A DNA stretch of 64,000 nucleotides from Alisma plantago-aquatica (GCA_963693085.1 OY856412.1:350554957-350618956), one strand, 5' to 3'; shown: positions 45,401 through 57,128, counted from the stretch's first letter. The notes: generated by a model not told the origin, from the letters alone. Numbers and translations: made by a program.

Positions 45401-45424
45401 CATATATGTATATATATAGCTAAA
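45181..45424. other. AT-rich spacer with (TA)n
   Basis: Short unique AT-rich sequence ending in a TA tract (45364-45419) that abuts element B2. Confidence 0.5.
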
Positions 45425-45813
45425 AGAATTGTGTACCGGAGTACATGTACCCATCTTTATTTATGATGATTACAAAAGTATGAAAAGTAATTCAACCTTA
45501 TAGATGTGATGCATACCCCTTAGATAACATGTGTATCAAAAATCACTTTTAATTGACATTCCTAGATCATCAAATGAAAGAAAATATATATTTTCTAATC
45601 AACGGTATGTTGAAATTGCATAAATCATTGAATGATACATTGTTATATCTCATGATATACATGAGTTATAGTTATGGTTTTTTGAACAAATTTAATCTAT
45701 TTAATTTGGATTGAATTCATATGGTTGGATTGAATTAATGTATTCCTCATATGTCATTCTCATGGCTGGTACACATAAGTTGCATGTACCGGTCGGTACA
45801 CACTTCCTAACCT
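45425..45813 (+). mobile_element. MITE family B, copy B2
   Basis: Starts AGAATTGTGTACCGGAGTAC and ends ACCGGTCGGTACACACTTCC then TAACC. The ends are imperfect inverted repeats of about 28 bp around GTGTACCGG/CCGGTACAC. Flanked by (TA)n on the left and (CT)n(TA)n on the right. Collinear with B3. No coding capacity. Confidence 0.78.
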
Positions 45814-46084
45814 CCCTCTCTCTCTCTTTATATATATATACCACTGCGGCCTGCGAACTGTGCAGCCCACTTCCCTGACTTCTCAACTTCACAGAATCTG
45901 GCATCTCCATTTTGCCTGACACGTCTATTGCTTTTCTGTGGCTTCTCTCACATTAACGCAACACGCATATTGATCGCTTCTCCCATTAACTTGTGTTGCT
46001 TTTACTTTTGATTTGGTAATAGCAACGACCACATCCCCTGAGCCACAACAATAGTCTGTCACAGTGCCGCCTCCTACGGTTATC

Positions 46085-46615
46085 CCGCTGCATGTCCGTG
46101 TGGCGGTCGTCACTAGTGGAGTCATCGGCCGAGCATCTTGACTCACCTAGCCTCTCTTGGCGCCAACCTCATCCTCGCCCACTTCTGCAGCTCGGCCTCA
46201 AATAGTGACATCTTCATCTCTGCCATCAAAACCTCCGCATCTGGCACCACGTACCGTACCATCATCAGGTAGTCCCGGCCCAGACACTGTCATGAATCTA
46301 GCACAAGTCACTGCACTCTTCGACCTCACATAAACAACCTTCAGCCCCATTCTAGATAGCGCCGCATCCCTTGCCATATCCTAGGCACCACTACGACCAT
46401 CATCGAAACCTAGCACCCCCGCTTCCCACCACGCCTTTGGAGAACTTCAAACAATGGTTCCGCGTCAACGTATACACACATTCCAGTGCTGAAAGGATGC
46501 TGAAGCTCTCATCTTTTGGTGTTGGGTCACTTGGGACATGGTATGCGGCCTATGCGACAACCAAAACTATAGTGGAGACCATGGGCAAAGGTAGTGTTAT
46601 TGGCATTTGGTAATC
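46085..46615 (+). pseudogene. Captured short-chain dehydrogenase/reductase fragment
   Basis: Broken translation follows the classical SDR fold in order. About 46102: VAVVTSGVIGRA, a worn TGxxxGIG nucleotide-binding motif lacking about three residues. Then SLGANLILAHFCSSAS in another frame; near 46292, LAQVTALFDLT, matching the usual D-x-A-Q-V-x-A-L-F-D region. About 46430: TPLENFKQWFRVN. About 46500: KLSSFGVGSLGTWYAAYATTK, which includes the catalytic S region and YxxxK (Y codon 46551, K codon 46563), then VETM. Plant NAD(P)H-dependent aldehyde reductase-like SDRs run about 250-290 residues. The part after VETM is missing, and several frameshifts and stops exclude activity. Its place inside inverted repeats shows it was captured, not a resident gene. 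Confidence 0.82.
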
Positions 46616-46639
46616 CAACAATCTATACTCTACTCACTC

Positions 46640-47135
46640 GCCTACTATATGATGGACATCCCTGCTATGGATCTTACATACTTGGACATAAACCAACAGA
46701 TTGGCATCTCAGGAACAAAGGGCATGATCTACATTAGCTTTTCTACTTCACTCAGCCTGTTGGATCAACAAAATAAGTCAAATAGGCAGTCATAGTATTC
46801 CTTTCCAGGTTTTGGATCGTACCATCTGGTCATCACTCATCTATTCATAGAAGTGGTTCTCCTGGTCGAGCACTCTGGCATGGCTGTAGGTGTAAAGAAC
46901 TCCGATGAATGCTACACTGTAAAGCACAACTCTAGTGATGATGATCCTATCGAACAGACTTATGGCCTCCATGATACTGTTGGCATCCACATATCTGGTG
47001 ATTCTCAACTACCAGCCCACCACGTTGTGATTGTCATTTTGTTGGTGGCCATCAAAGACCTCACGAGCTTCTAGTACATAGCAACTCTTCGAGTACTGGT
47101 TGATCAGTCTGCTGCCAACTAAATAGCAGAAAAAA
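46640..47135 (-). pseudogene. Captured pentatricopeptide repeat (PPR) protein fragment
   Basis: The minus strand encodes PPR-type repeats: SRLINQYSKSC then EAREVFDG and NVVGW (the usual N-V-V-S-W junction). Then MEAISLFDR, FIGVLYTYSHARVLDQ (worn V-L-x-A-C-S-H-x-G-x-V-x-x-G), and near the end SNRLSEVEKLM, MPFVPEMPICW, matching the E-A-E-x-L-I-x-x-M-P-x-x-P-x-x-x-I-W region before the E domain in PLS-class plant PPR proteins. Such proteins bind organelle RNA; this piece of about 165 codons has frameshifts and stops and lacks E/DYW domains. It faces the SDR fragment, so two unrelated genes were captured in opposite orientation. Confidence 0.8.
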
Positions 47136-47328
47136 AATGTTGAAAGATGAGTCAGAAAGTTGTTTTGACGGAAGAAATATGATATCAGAGTCAAAAGTAC
47201 AAGCAACACAATTAATGGGTGAAGCGATCAATGTGCATTTCACGTAAATGTGAGAGAAGCCAAATAAAAGCATTAGAGAAGTTAGGGAAGTAGGCCACAC
47301 GGTCCGCAGGCCGTAGAGGATCGACTCC

Positions 47329-47353
47329 ATATATATATATATATATATATATT

Positions 47354-47383
<30 letters not shown>
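47329..47383. repeat. (TA)n tract
   Basis: Separates the Pack-MULE from MITE copy A5. Confidence 0.95.
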
Positions 47384-47387
<4 letters not shown>

Positions 47388-47493
47388 AAGTTAGAATACA
47401 CTCGAGTGTACAGATCTCACGGATACACTCAAGTGTGTTTTCATATCAAGACTATTTTTTTGTAAGATGTAAGCTATTGATCTTCATTGTCAT

Positions 47494-47500
<7 letters not shown>
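47384..47500 (-). mobile_element. MITE family A, copy A5 (partial, reverse)
   Basis: Starts AGTCAAGTTAGAATACACTC and reads as the reverse complement of the 3' end of A1, including the TACACTCGAGTGTA-like palindrome and the TCAAGACTATTTTTT block. It stops after about 117 bp at a new TA tract (47501-47528). Confidence 0.75.
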
Positions 47501-47528
<28 letters not shown>

Positions 47529-47530
<2 letters not shown>

Positions 47531-47924
47531 AATTGTGTGCCTGAGTGTATGTAGCATACATGTTTCATTTATGATGATTCTAAAAGTCTACTGAATAATC
47601 CAACCGTATGGATGTAACGCATACCCCTTAGATAAGATGTGTATAAAAAATGACCACAATATGATGTTCATTGATTATCCAACAAAAGAAGATATGTATT
47701 TTCTAATCAACGGGAAGTTGTAGAAATTTTATAAACCATTGAATGATATATTGTTATATATCAAGGTCTATATGAGATATATTTATGATTTTTTAAATAA
47801 CTTTAATCTATATAATTTTGAATCAATCCATATGGTTGGATTTTATCAACATACTCCACATATGCTATTTTAATGACCGGTACACATAAGTTACATATAT
47901 CGACTGGTAGACACTTCCTAGCCT
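47529..47924 (+). mobile_element. MITE family B, copy B3
   Basis: Starts AGAATTGTGTGCCTGAGTG and ends ACTTCCTAGCC before CTCTCTATATATA. Collinear with B2 over its whole length (for example the ATGCATACCCCTTAGATAA-type block). Inserted in (TA)n. Confidence 0.78.
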
Positions 47925-48930
47925 CTCTATATATACATACATATACATACTAGGTATATTCCGTGTAGGGGTTTGATTGAAGACCATAAATGTGGTGTTA
48001 CTCATCATGTTTAGCTTAAGTAAAAGGACAAAAGATATAGTCAATTATGTTGTGGCAAGCTAAATTCTATGTAAAAAACATAGTGAAAGTTGTTTTGACT
48101 AAGTCATACCATATACAATATAAAAGAACAAGAAGTAAGTCACTGAAAAAGAAGTAATGGATAAAAGTAACAATAACTTTTTGGAGTTGACAATGTCACC
48201 ACACATATCCTTCATGATGTCACGTTGAAGCTCCCACATCCTCCACCTCATCTGACTTAGGTTGTGCCACACTCTCAATCCTGACAAACATAAAAAGATG
48301 CCTAGGTGCAAAGACGAACAAGTGTCAACTCCCACTATGATGGTACATCAACCTTATTTGAAAAATTAAAAAAATTAAAGATAAATTCTATAAAATTCAC
48401 ACAATCATCCATATATACTATGAGAACAGTCAATATATTATCTGCACATTCAACACTTCCTAATCCACTAATATAGCCTTATCAAAATATATATGGACCA
48501 ATCCCAAAAATTAAAAGCTAAAAGAAAAAGCTATGAAAACCTTTTATCATGACTGCCTTTACAAAATAAAAGAGTAATTTGTAATTAAAACTATAAAAAA
48601 TGCATACAATACTTTGCACCCTGTTTATTATATAAAATGAATTCAAATGCAGGGACTACTTTCTAATTTAAAAAAAATGAAGGGTAAATCACAAAAGAAA
48701 TCATCTATATGTTATACATACACATGGGCACACACACATATATATGGAGAGAGAGAAACCCAACATAGGATTTTGACATATATATACACATATTTCTTCA
48801 GATCCTACAAAAGGTTTCTATAAATATATACATATATGTGTGTGTGCGCGTATGTGTGTCTGTATAAGCTAGACGTGACAAAATGTAATTTTCCTATTAT
48901 TTATTGCAATTACAAACTTCTGTGTGTATG
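47925..48930. other. AT-rich region with a block repeated at 50960-51260
   Basis: No gene. The block 48070-48370 (GATGTCACG...CACATCCTCCACCT) recurs in diverged form at about 50960-51260. The minus-strand open frame at 48099-48335 covers it, but the second copy has stops, so coding status is open. A short GA tract lies at 48747-48757 and a TG-type run near 48835-48862. Confidence 0.45.
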
Positions 48931-49945
48931 TTAAACTACACTTTTATCTTTGATTTTTAAATTATATATTGTATAAGAAGACTCATCTATAGTATATAAG
49001 AAAGCCCCTTAAGGGGATATATGAAATTTTCCATTGTTTAATGGAATTATGGATTGTTCCTAATGCATAAACTATATTGTTACATTTATTTTTTTTGTAA
49101 TTATATACTGCATAAGTAGATACATCTATACCATATATGAACGCCCATGAAGGGGGCTAAACACAATTACTACATTACATTTTGGAATTCCTAAGGGGTC
49201 CATATGTCTAAACTACACTTTTATCTTTACCTTTTTATAATCATATACTATGTAAGAAGACTCCTATATACTATATATTTAAGAAAACCCATGGAGGGGC
49301 TAAAATTAATTTTGTTATTCTTTTTTGGAATCACAAATTGGTCACTATGTGTGTAAATAACATTGTTAGCTTTACTTTTTAAAATTGTATACTATCTAGA
49401 AGACTTATCTATAATATACTAGAATGCACGTAGAGAGGGATAAACACAATTTTTTCCATTAATTTTTAGAGTTATAAAGTAATCCATGTGTGTAATAGTT
49501 TTGTCTTAACTTTCTAAAATTATGAAGTATATAAGAAGACTCATATATACTATATAAAGGAAATTTGTAGAAGCGTCAGATGTAGTTTTTGTATTTTTTG
49601 AATAAAAAATCAGTCCACTTGTGTGAACTACACTTTTATCTTTACTTTTTAAAATTATATGATATATAAGAAGACTCGTCTATGGTATAGTATTATATCT
49701 AGTTGTGTATATGTTGTTTTCCAAATACAAGAAAGAGTCGGGTCCTGTTATGTAACAATCATATTATATATATGTATATATATGTGTGTGTGTGTATTTT
49801 GAATATAAAATTTGTCCATATTTGTAAACTACACTTTTATATTTAATTTTTTAAATTATATGATATATAAGAAGACTCATCTATGGGATAGTATTATATC
49901 TCGTTGTGTACATGTTGTTTTCTAAATATAATAAAGAGTCAGGCC

Positions 49946-49965
<20 letters not shown>
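48931..49965. repeat. Degenerate tandem array, about 135-145 bp period
   Basis: The phrase AACTACACTTTTATCTTTAC plus TATATAAGAAGACTCATCTATA recurs at about 48933, 49069, 49210, 49355, 49494, 49626 and 49826; the last interval is widened by microsatellite growth. Units also share a CCC...GAAGGGG...AAACACAATT block and a TTGGAATTACAAA...GTCCATATGTGTG block. Unrelated to the array at 41390-42240. Confidence 0.8.
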
Positions 49966-50005
<40 letters not shown>

Positions 50006-50030
50006 AAGAGATAGATATATATATATAGAG
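49966..50030. repeat. (ATT)n(TA)n(GA)n compound tract
   Basis: Trinucleotide then dinucleotide repeats leading into MITE copy A6. Confidence 0.9.
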
Positions 50031-50040
50031 AGAGAGAAAG

Positions 50041-50396
50041 AGTGTGTGTTTGACCTAAACACACTCAAGTATACTACAGAAGCAATAGTCATTTTTCTTC
50101 ATTCAATAATTATTTTGTAAATACAAACAACCATCTATTTAAATATCTTATGATTCTCATTCTGTCACTTACGGGTCATGTATCTTAAGACACCTAAAAT
50201 TAGTTATGTATATCGATTTTGGTTTTCTCGTATGAGTGACATACAAGAATTCAAATTATCTCCATTTTTAGAGTAGCCTACATTTATTATAACAATAAAT
50301 ATCCATTGTCTAGATTTCTAAGAAAAATTATTTTGATATGTAAACACCACTTGAGTGTATGTCATGATCTACACTTGAGAATATTTTAATATGACT
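50041..50396 (+). mobile_element. MITE family A, copy A6
   Basis: Starts near GTTTGACCTAAACACACTCA and ends ACTTGAGAATATTTTAATATG. The interior is collinear with A1 (GTCATGTATCTTAAGAC, GTAGCCTACATTTATTATAA). It is the most diverged full-length copy. Confidence 0.68.
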
Positions 50397-52079
50397 ATAT
50401 ACATACATACATAAGCATATGTACATGCATACACATATATATAAAACTTTTCTTGTTATCAATATACATAGTCTCAACTAAATGATTTTTTGGTTCCCAA
50501 CACTAGCTTAGCATGGACTTTGGAATACAACACCTCTTATTGAAACACAATAAAAGGAAGGAAAAAGAATTTTGATAACCTATTCATTGTGATATACTTA
50601 GTTAGAAATACACCAAGATAAATTACACAATCGATTCAAGAACTATAGTTTTTTGGCCACTAATGATGATCCCCTTGTTATGTACAAGTTAATATTTGTA
50701 TTCACAAATCATCATTTATCTGGAAAAACATGATTGTAGTGAGTCTTAAATTTGAAGTTCTACAACAACATTGGTATTGATATTATAGGATAAGTGAATC
50801 ATTTCCTTTTATTATGATGTTGTGTGTTATACATCACTAGGCATACATGTAAATTGCATGGTTTTACATTTTCTACACTACATTGATGACCATAGACACA
50901 ATGTTGCATCACTTTAGATTGGAGTTAGTAGGAAATTATGTTTCAAGGTAGGGAAGAAGAAAAAGATAGATGTTGAAACTTGTTTTAACTAATGTCATAC
51001 CAGATTGTGCTAAGGGAGAATATAAACATCAGTATAAAGAGAATAAGGGATAAAGGGAATCATAAATGCTTCTTATCAACAACAATGTTACTACTGTGAT
51101 CATTCACAATGTCACGTGGACTAAGCACATCCTCCACCTTCTATGGTATTTGTTTCAACAAACTTCCAACCCTTGAATCCGCAAAACGAAAGCACAATGC
51201 AGTGTAGATATGGGTGGGAATCAACTCATTACATTTGTTGATGCAATCTTATTCAAATAAACAAGGAACAATATGTTCCTTTTATATTATGATAATGTTT
51301 TCAATGTGATACATATTTTAGCGCTTCAATTAGGTTGAAAAATTAGGGATGTGACAACATGAGTTATGGGATGGAGTAGGACATGGGACAAACACTTTTC
51401 AAGACTACGTTTTTTGGTGAGGTGGCATGATCAAGGTGATTCAAGATAGAAAAATGTATGTTGATAGTCACATGACATGAATAAGATTTCTTTGATGTAT
51501 TATACATTCTTAAAGGTGAAGATGTTAATGTTTATTTCTCAATCCAAAATCAAGATTTTGAAGCCCCATTTTTACTCACTTAATTAAAGTCCATGATAAA
51601 AAAAATCACTCTTGAAAAATACTAGAGTTCATTACATTTTTCCATATTTTCTACAATTTTTGCCTAGTTAATCCACCCATTTGCCACAATTTAGGGACTT
51701 CTGTACAAAGAGTATTTCTGTCTAGATTTAAGAATAATTTAACATTTAATTATGATTTTTATGGGACTTTTCCCATAAATTTTCCAGTTATATTATCTTG
51801 ATTAAAATACTCATTTTTATATCAATTGTCATTATCTTCACAGAAATCCATATCTTTTGGATAAAAAAAGAAGAAAAATACCAAATAAATATCATATTAT
51901 CTTACTTCATTAATTAAATGAGTTTTATTCCATATATGACTCATTCGCTTGATCTCAACCACTCTTATCTGAAAAAATATCAGTAGGTTTCTAAAATATC
52001 TAGTGAATCAGATAAACAAAATGTTTTTTTCTCTCCAAGGACAACTGACAAATCACATCTATTTTCCATGTGCCATGAG
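50397..52079. other. AT-rich region, no gene recognised
   Basis: Apart from the 50960-51260 block repeated from 48070-48370, no repeat, reading frame or signal was seen. Confidence 0.4.
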
Positions 52080-54640
52080 GAACAATGATGTGTTTCACCA
52101 TTGTGCCCAACCTGGTGAATCACAACATTCTACCTCCATTCCAGGATCTTCCACTCAAAAACTATGAACCCCAGTTCTATCATATAAATACTCCCATACC
52201 CATTGTATTCCGATCCCCTTTTGACAATTGTATTCCATTCATTGCATGCTCCCCGTCTCCCACTAAGAAATGCATTTCTTGCAAATTCCATCTTTGTAGT
52301 GTTTTCATAGATTAGGATCATCCCAAATAAAATGACACAGAGAATAGGAAAATTTATTCCTTTCATGTGCAGTCCAATCATTACGCATTACCCCATTTAC
52401 AATGTTAGAATACCAGGTGTTCTTGTGTTTGATGACCAACAATTGATCATCGGAAATAGTTTCTTAAACAGGAACCTCTAGGCCTCTCTCATCAACTTTC
52501 TCTAGGTAAGAGAGGTCTTTAGCCACAACATTTTCTATGCCAACATTGTCCCTAATTTCTATGTCAAATCTTTGCAAAATCACTATCCAATGTATCAAAC
52601 GGGTTTTGAATTTTTTTCTTTGTAGTAATGTTTCATCATGGCATGGTCCGTCTAAACAATCACTTTTCCCAATCAAATTGTGTATGAATATATAAAACAC
52701 AGTTCTACTACTAAAAGCTTCTTGTTTTGTGGTGTTGTAATTTGATTGAGCATCGTTTATATTTCATGAAGCATAGTAAATCAACAAAAAAGAATGTTCC
52801 ATCCTTTGGCTCAAAACTTCTCCAACTACATAGTCAGAAACATCACACATCAACTAGAATGTTAGACTCCAATCAACATCTACCAAGATGTGTAAACATA
52901 GGTCATTGAAATGAAATACATGTCCTTCTCCAAAAGTTGTGAAAGAGACTTGGCGGTCTTTAGAAAATCCTTGATGAACCACTTGTAAAGACATGCATGT
53001 CCTAAGAAACTCCTCACTTCCTTCACAGATGACGATGGAGGGAACTTCAAAATAACCTCGATATTCACTGAGTCAACCTCCATTCCCTTAATGGATACTT
53101 CTTTTCCCAAAGCTATCCCCTTTATTACATCATGTGCCATTTTCTCAATTTAAAATGAGGTATAATTCATCACACCATTGTAAAATGCGATTCAAAATTT
53201 CCAAGAGATCCTCAAAACACTCCCCATGTTCATAAAAACCATCCATTAAAACCTCAAGGAATCAATGCACCATATAAAAAAGAGGCAAGTATTCACCTCT
53301 AGAAAATGGAAGGTGCATTACAAAGCCCAAATGGCATGCACATATAAGTAAATGTGCCACAAGGACAAGTGGAAGTAGACTTCTATTGATGCCTAGACTC
53401 CATCAAGATTTTATTACATCCCAAATAATTGTTCAAGAAGTAAAAGTGTGAGCGGTCGATGAGCTGCTCCAAGATTTGGTCAATACATGATAGAGGAAAG
53501 TGATCTTTAAGCATAGACGAATTGGGATGGTGATAGTCAATGCAAGCACACCACCCAGTCACTAGCCTAGTAGACACTAACTCATTCATATCATTAGTGA
53601 TAAGTATAGTACCACCTTTCTTTGGAACCACCTATGTTAGACTTACCCATTTAGAATTTGAAATGACATAATATATACATTCCGAGAGGAATTTGGTTAC
53701 CTCCTTCTTCACTACCTCTGACATGATTGGATTTAATATTCTCTGAGGTTGAACTACTAGATTGGATCCTCCATCTAGGTGAAATGTATGTAAGAATATG
53801 GTTGGATAAATCCCATTTATGTCTACTTTGGACCATCCAAATGATGTATGGTGGTTCTTAAGTAAAATGAATAAGTACTCCTTTTATGAGGTTCTCGTTG
53901 ATAAAGAACTAATCGCAAGAATCTTCCCTTCTGTCACTCGGGGAGTGCACTTCATATGTCGAGGCAACAGTTACAATTCCAAATCTGGAGGACACTTGAG
54001 TGATGTCAGTAAACAAGGTGGTGTTGGACCCAAGTCCTGAAAGTGCCTCAAATAGTGTGTTGATAAAACCTTCAAAAATAATGCACATTCTTCTATGAGA
54101 TCCTCATCTAGTTGTTATGGAAATTTGATAGCTTCAACAAGTGAGATTATATAGACTTTCTTCATTTCCTCTACTTGACGGCACCCATTGTAAACATGTT
54201 GCATTGTATGAGAAATGTCTTATAAAGTCTTATTCCCAAGTAAGATAATATGTTGATCTAGACATTTCACTAAAAACATGTGGATAGTGTACCCACTTTT
54301 TGTTGGCTTCTTGGGATTTTATGGAATACATGACTCCATTCCTTCATCCTCAAAGTCAAAGTGTCATTCTTCCTCTCTCCATCTCAACTTTAACATCCAT
54401 TGTGTCCTAGAATAGTCTGTCAAGGAGTAACTCAGACCCATAGTCATCTTGTATCTCCCTCATCACAAAGTCTGTAGGAAATATGAATATGTACACCTTG
54501 ACCATGACATCTGAATAAATGCAATGGGGTCATACAAAATTTTATTTTCCAATTTAATGGTGATTTATTCATCTTCCTTTTGTATGGAAAATCGGGGGAC
54601 GATGTTATGGAAAGGAAATCGGACATTAGTGTGTTGACTC
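52080..54640 (-). pseudogene. Athila-lineage Ty3/gypsy pol remnant (PR-RT-RNaseH-IN)
   Basis: Read on the minus strand with many frame changes, the domains are in order. Protease tail about 54560-54360 (DFVMREIQDDYGS). Linker about 54030-53800 (LPRHMKC, then SFGWSKVDINGIYPT). RT about 53790-53150: LNPIMSEV, VPKKGGTILITNDMNELVS, TRLVTGWCACIDY, KDHFPLSCIDQILEQL, then FTYMCMPFGLCNAPS. RNase H connection about 53110-52900 (VRSFLGHACLYKWFIKDF). RNase H end 52620-52490 (TRLIHWIVILQRFDIEIRD). Integrase N-terminal zinc region about 52440-52240 (GVMRNDWTAHERNKFSYSL). The NEL.STRLVTGW and RSFLGHA..Y..FIKDF strings are typical of the Athila clade. The RT active site reads L-M-D-G near 53239 instead of x-M-D-D. 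Gag and most of integrase are absent. Dead copy. Confidence 0.88.
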
Positions 54641-54689
54641 ATTAAATCAATACTTCTTAAGTAGTAGTTCTATTTCTTTATTAAATTAA

Positions 54690-55160
54690 TTAGGTGTGTA
54701 AATGTCATCGATAGGATACAAGGAAACATATTTTAATATGAGTTTTATTTTCAAAAAATGTTTGATATTTTATTTGGTTGCTTGTATGTTTATTACTCCA
54801 TTGATATATTTAATGTCTTTATTAATCATTCAATACATTCCTTCATAAATTATTTTATTTTATTTTGTATATTTTTATTTCCTTTTGTCACGAGACCTGG
54901 GATGAATCTAGAGTTCCAAATTAGGGTCAAACCTGATTGATCAGTGAATTTACACAGACTCCCAATTGAAGAAATAATTAATGAATTAGTCATTAACATC
55001 TTATTATAGGGTTATTTGCTGCAATATTACATTTTCTTCACTCTAATTGCTATTATTTAATCAAATTTTATGAAAAAGGATTGAATGTGTCATTATTAAA
55101 AATTGGTCCTAAAGATGGGGATGGTTGAGCTAGACAACGATATTTGAGTATGTTATAACA
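54690..55160 (-). mobile_element. Family 4 3' LTR, truncated
   Basis: Aligns with 58030-58487 in the same orientation (TTTATTTGGTTGCTTGTATG, ACTCCCAATTGAAGA, AATTAATGAATTAGTCATTAA, AAAAATTGGTCCTAAAGATG). On the minus strand it starts TGTTATAACATACTC. Only about the first 460 bp of a 1.34-kb LTR remain before the Athila remnant begins. The open frame at 54758-54940 and its mate at 58035-58217 are shared LTR sequence, not a gene. Confidence 0.8.
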
Positions 55161-55196
55161 CTCCACTCCTTAAAGAGGATTTCGTCCCCAAAATCC
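55161..55196 (-). other. Polypurine-tract region, family 4
   Basis: On the minus strand GGATTTTGGGGACGAAATCC then TCTTTAAGGAGTGGAG, directly before the LTR start: a well-preserved plant Ty3/gypsy signature. Confidence 0.85.
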
Positions 55197-57128
55197 ACTC
55201 AATCATGTTCTAGAGAACCATTATGACTAACATCAAGCAATAGGGCTCTTGAACCTAGAGACTTAGATAACATATGAGTAAAAAGTTTCTATGGACTTAT
55301 CTTAGGTTATCCAATTATTGTTCAGTGTATCCATCTTCGATAGGTTTCAATAGCCTAATTAGGGACTAATCATATGTGTATCACTTTTAGTTGATTAAAT
55401 TATCCAAGCATTACATGTTATATATAATATTAACTTCATATAGTCCTCAAGTTAAGTTGAATTCCTGATAAATAAGTGTACATGACTCTACCCCTTAAAA
55501 GGGTTAGTATACAACTTAACTAACTGTGAGATTTAATGGGGGTAGGTCAATTAGGTCATTCATATCCAACTTATTCTTCATACTTACTACTTCTCACTTA
55601 GTTCTAGGTTACATGTTAGACCTAACCAGTCATCGGGTCTTTGCTAAAGATGTTCTACACTAATGAGCCTATCTATTACTCCAACTTCCTTGTAGTGGTG
55701 ATTTGGTTAAAAAACTATCAATGAAATATGAAAAGGTTATATATATATATAAGTTCATAATTAACATAAGTTTGACAATGAAAACCTTATGATGGGAATT
55801 CAAAATGGTGCCAAAATAAATCCGAGAACCAAGTCGACCACTTTTTACTACATACAACATATACTATCACCCTAACATCACTTCATACCACAAGAGGCTT
55901 CTTTATTCATGTCATGAAGGAATACAACAAGCATATCCAAATTCTAGAATAGGAGGGGATATAGTTTTCTTCTAGCATGCAATTAATTTCTAGTAGGTCC
56001 TACTAGGCATGAACTCCATTATTCCACCATTATTTAGTCCTTCAGATCTCAATATGTCATTTATTTATAAGACCATGTAACTATAATATGAAGAGATTTG
56101 GGTCTCTACTACCTTACTTGATTTCCTCCATGGTGTCAAACAAGACCATGTGAACTAGATAGTCAACTACTCCTTATCTCACACATCAGGTAAAATAATT
56201 ACACAATGGTGATGAGTGAGTGGTCAACTCTTTAAGGATCAACCATAGATGTACCTACATCATCTAACCTCAGTGTTAGTGTACATCCAAAGTTTTAAGA
56301 AAAAGAGTATCCACTATACCGTCCAAACATGACTGTGCATCCATATATCCTCAGAAACAAATAAACAATACAAAGTTTTATTATGTGATCCAACTAAATG
56401 ATCATTCCTTCATAGTATAGGGAGATAAGAATAATTCCTACCTTATGCGTAGGTGAGTGATGAAATCCCAAGTATCTTTCCTCAAACCCTATATCTCCTT
56501 CAATAAATACTCATTTATGAGTTATCACAAGTTTATCTAAGATAATATCCAACCCTTGGACGGAGAGTCTCAAAGAAGACTATGTTAAAATAACTCCATG
56601 TTGTAGGCAACACAAGACTACCCTTAAGAATCTAGTCCATGTCATCATAAGCTATCATAGAACAACTCAAAATCTAAAATTCCTATCAATATTCTAAGTT
56701 TGTATCCATGCATGCTCAATCCACATAATGTGTGTATCATAAGCATGTTAGAAAACATCAACGACAAGGTTTAATGACTTGTACTAGGGTTACACCCAAT
56801 TATGTAATTTTCAAGTCAACCTTCTTTCTATAGAAGATGAATTATGCTCCCCTAAGGCAAGAGGTAGATGCTACTTCCTTTGAGAGTCAACCTTTACATA
56901 TATAAAGTTATACCTATAGAGAGAGGATAGGATTGACAATAGTCTACCCAAAACTAAGTTGTCAACATAATTAGTTTGGGATATATATACCACCAAATTG
57001 GATAGGGGTGAAACCCAAATTGGTAAACCAAATTTAGGTTTAGGTATAACAACAACCTCTATAGGGTCACCTACCTACTAAGGAAAAATCTATGATAACT
57101 TGAAATAGTCTAGCTACCGTCTGCTTAG
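55197..57128 (-). mobile_element. Family 4 internal region, non-coding
   Basis: About 1.9 kb between polypurine tract and primer site. No gag or pol motif was found in any frame. Same size class as the family 1 and family 2 interiors. Confidence 0.7.

Larger units (their letters stand above)
45841..47328. mobile_element. Pack-MULE-like element carrying two gene fragments
   Basis: Long imperfect inverted repeats bound the element. The left 45841-46020 and right about 47150-47328 (reversed) share GCGGCCTGCG/ACGGCCTGCGG, CCACTTCCCTGACTTCTC, TGGCTTCTCTCACATT, CATTGATCGCTTC and CCCATTAA. The left end has about 45 extra bases. Flanks are (TA)n on both sides, so a 9-bp duplication such as ATATATATA is possible but unprovable. 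Inside are an SDR fragment (plus strand) and a PPR fragment (minus strand) with no transposase. Long inverted ends enclosing host gene pieces define Pack-MULEs. Confidence 0.82.

Noticed and set aside
46371..46613. Functional short-chain dehydrogenase gene
   Set aside because: Only part of the domain is present, with several frameshifts and stops, a damaged nucleotide-binding motif and no C-terminal half. It lies inside transposon inverted repeats.
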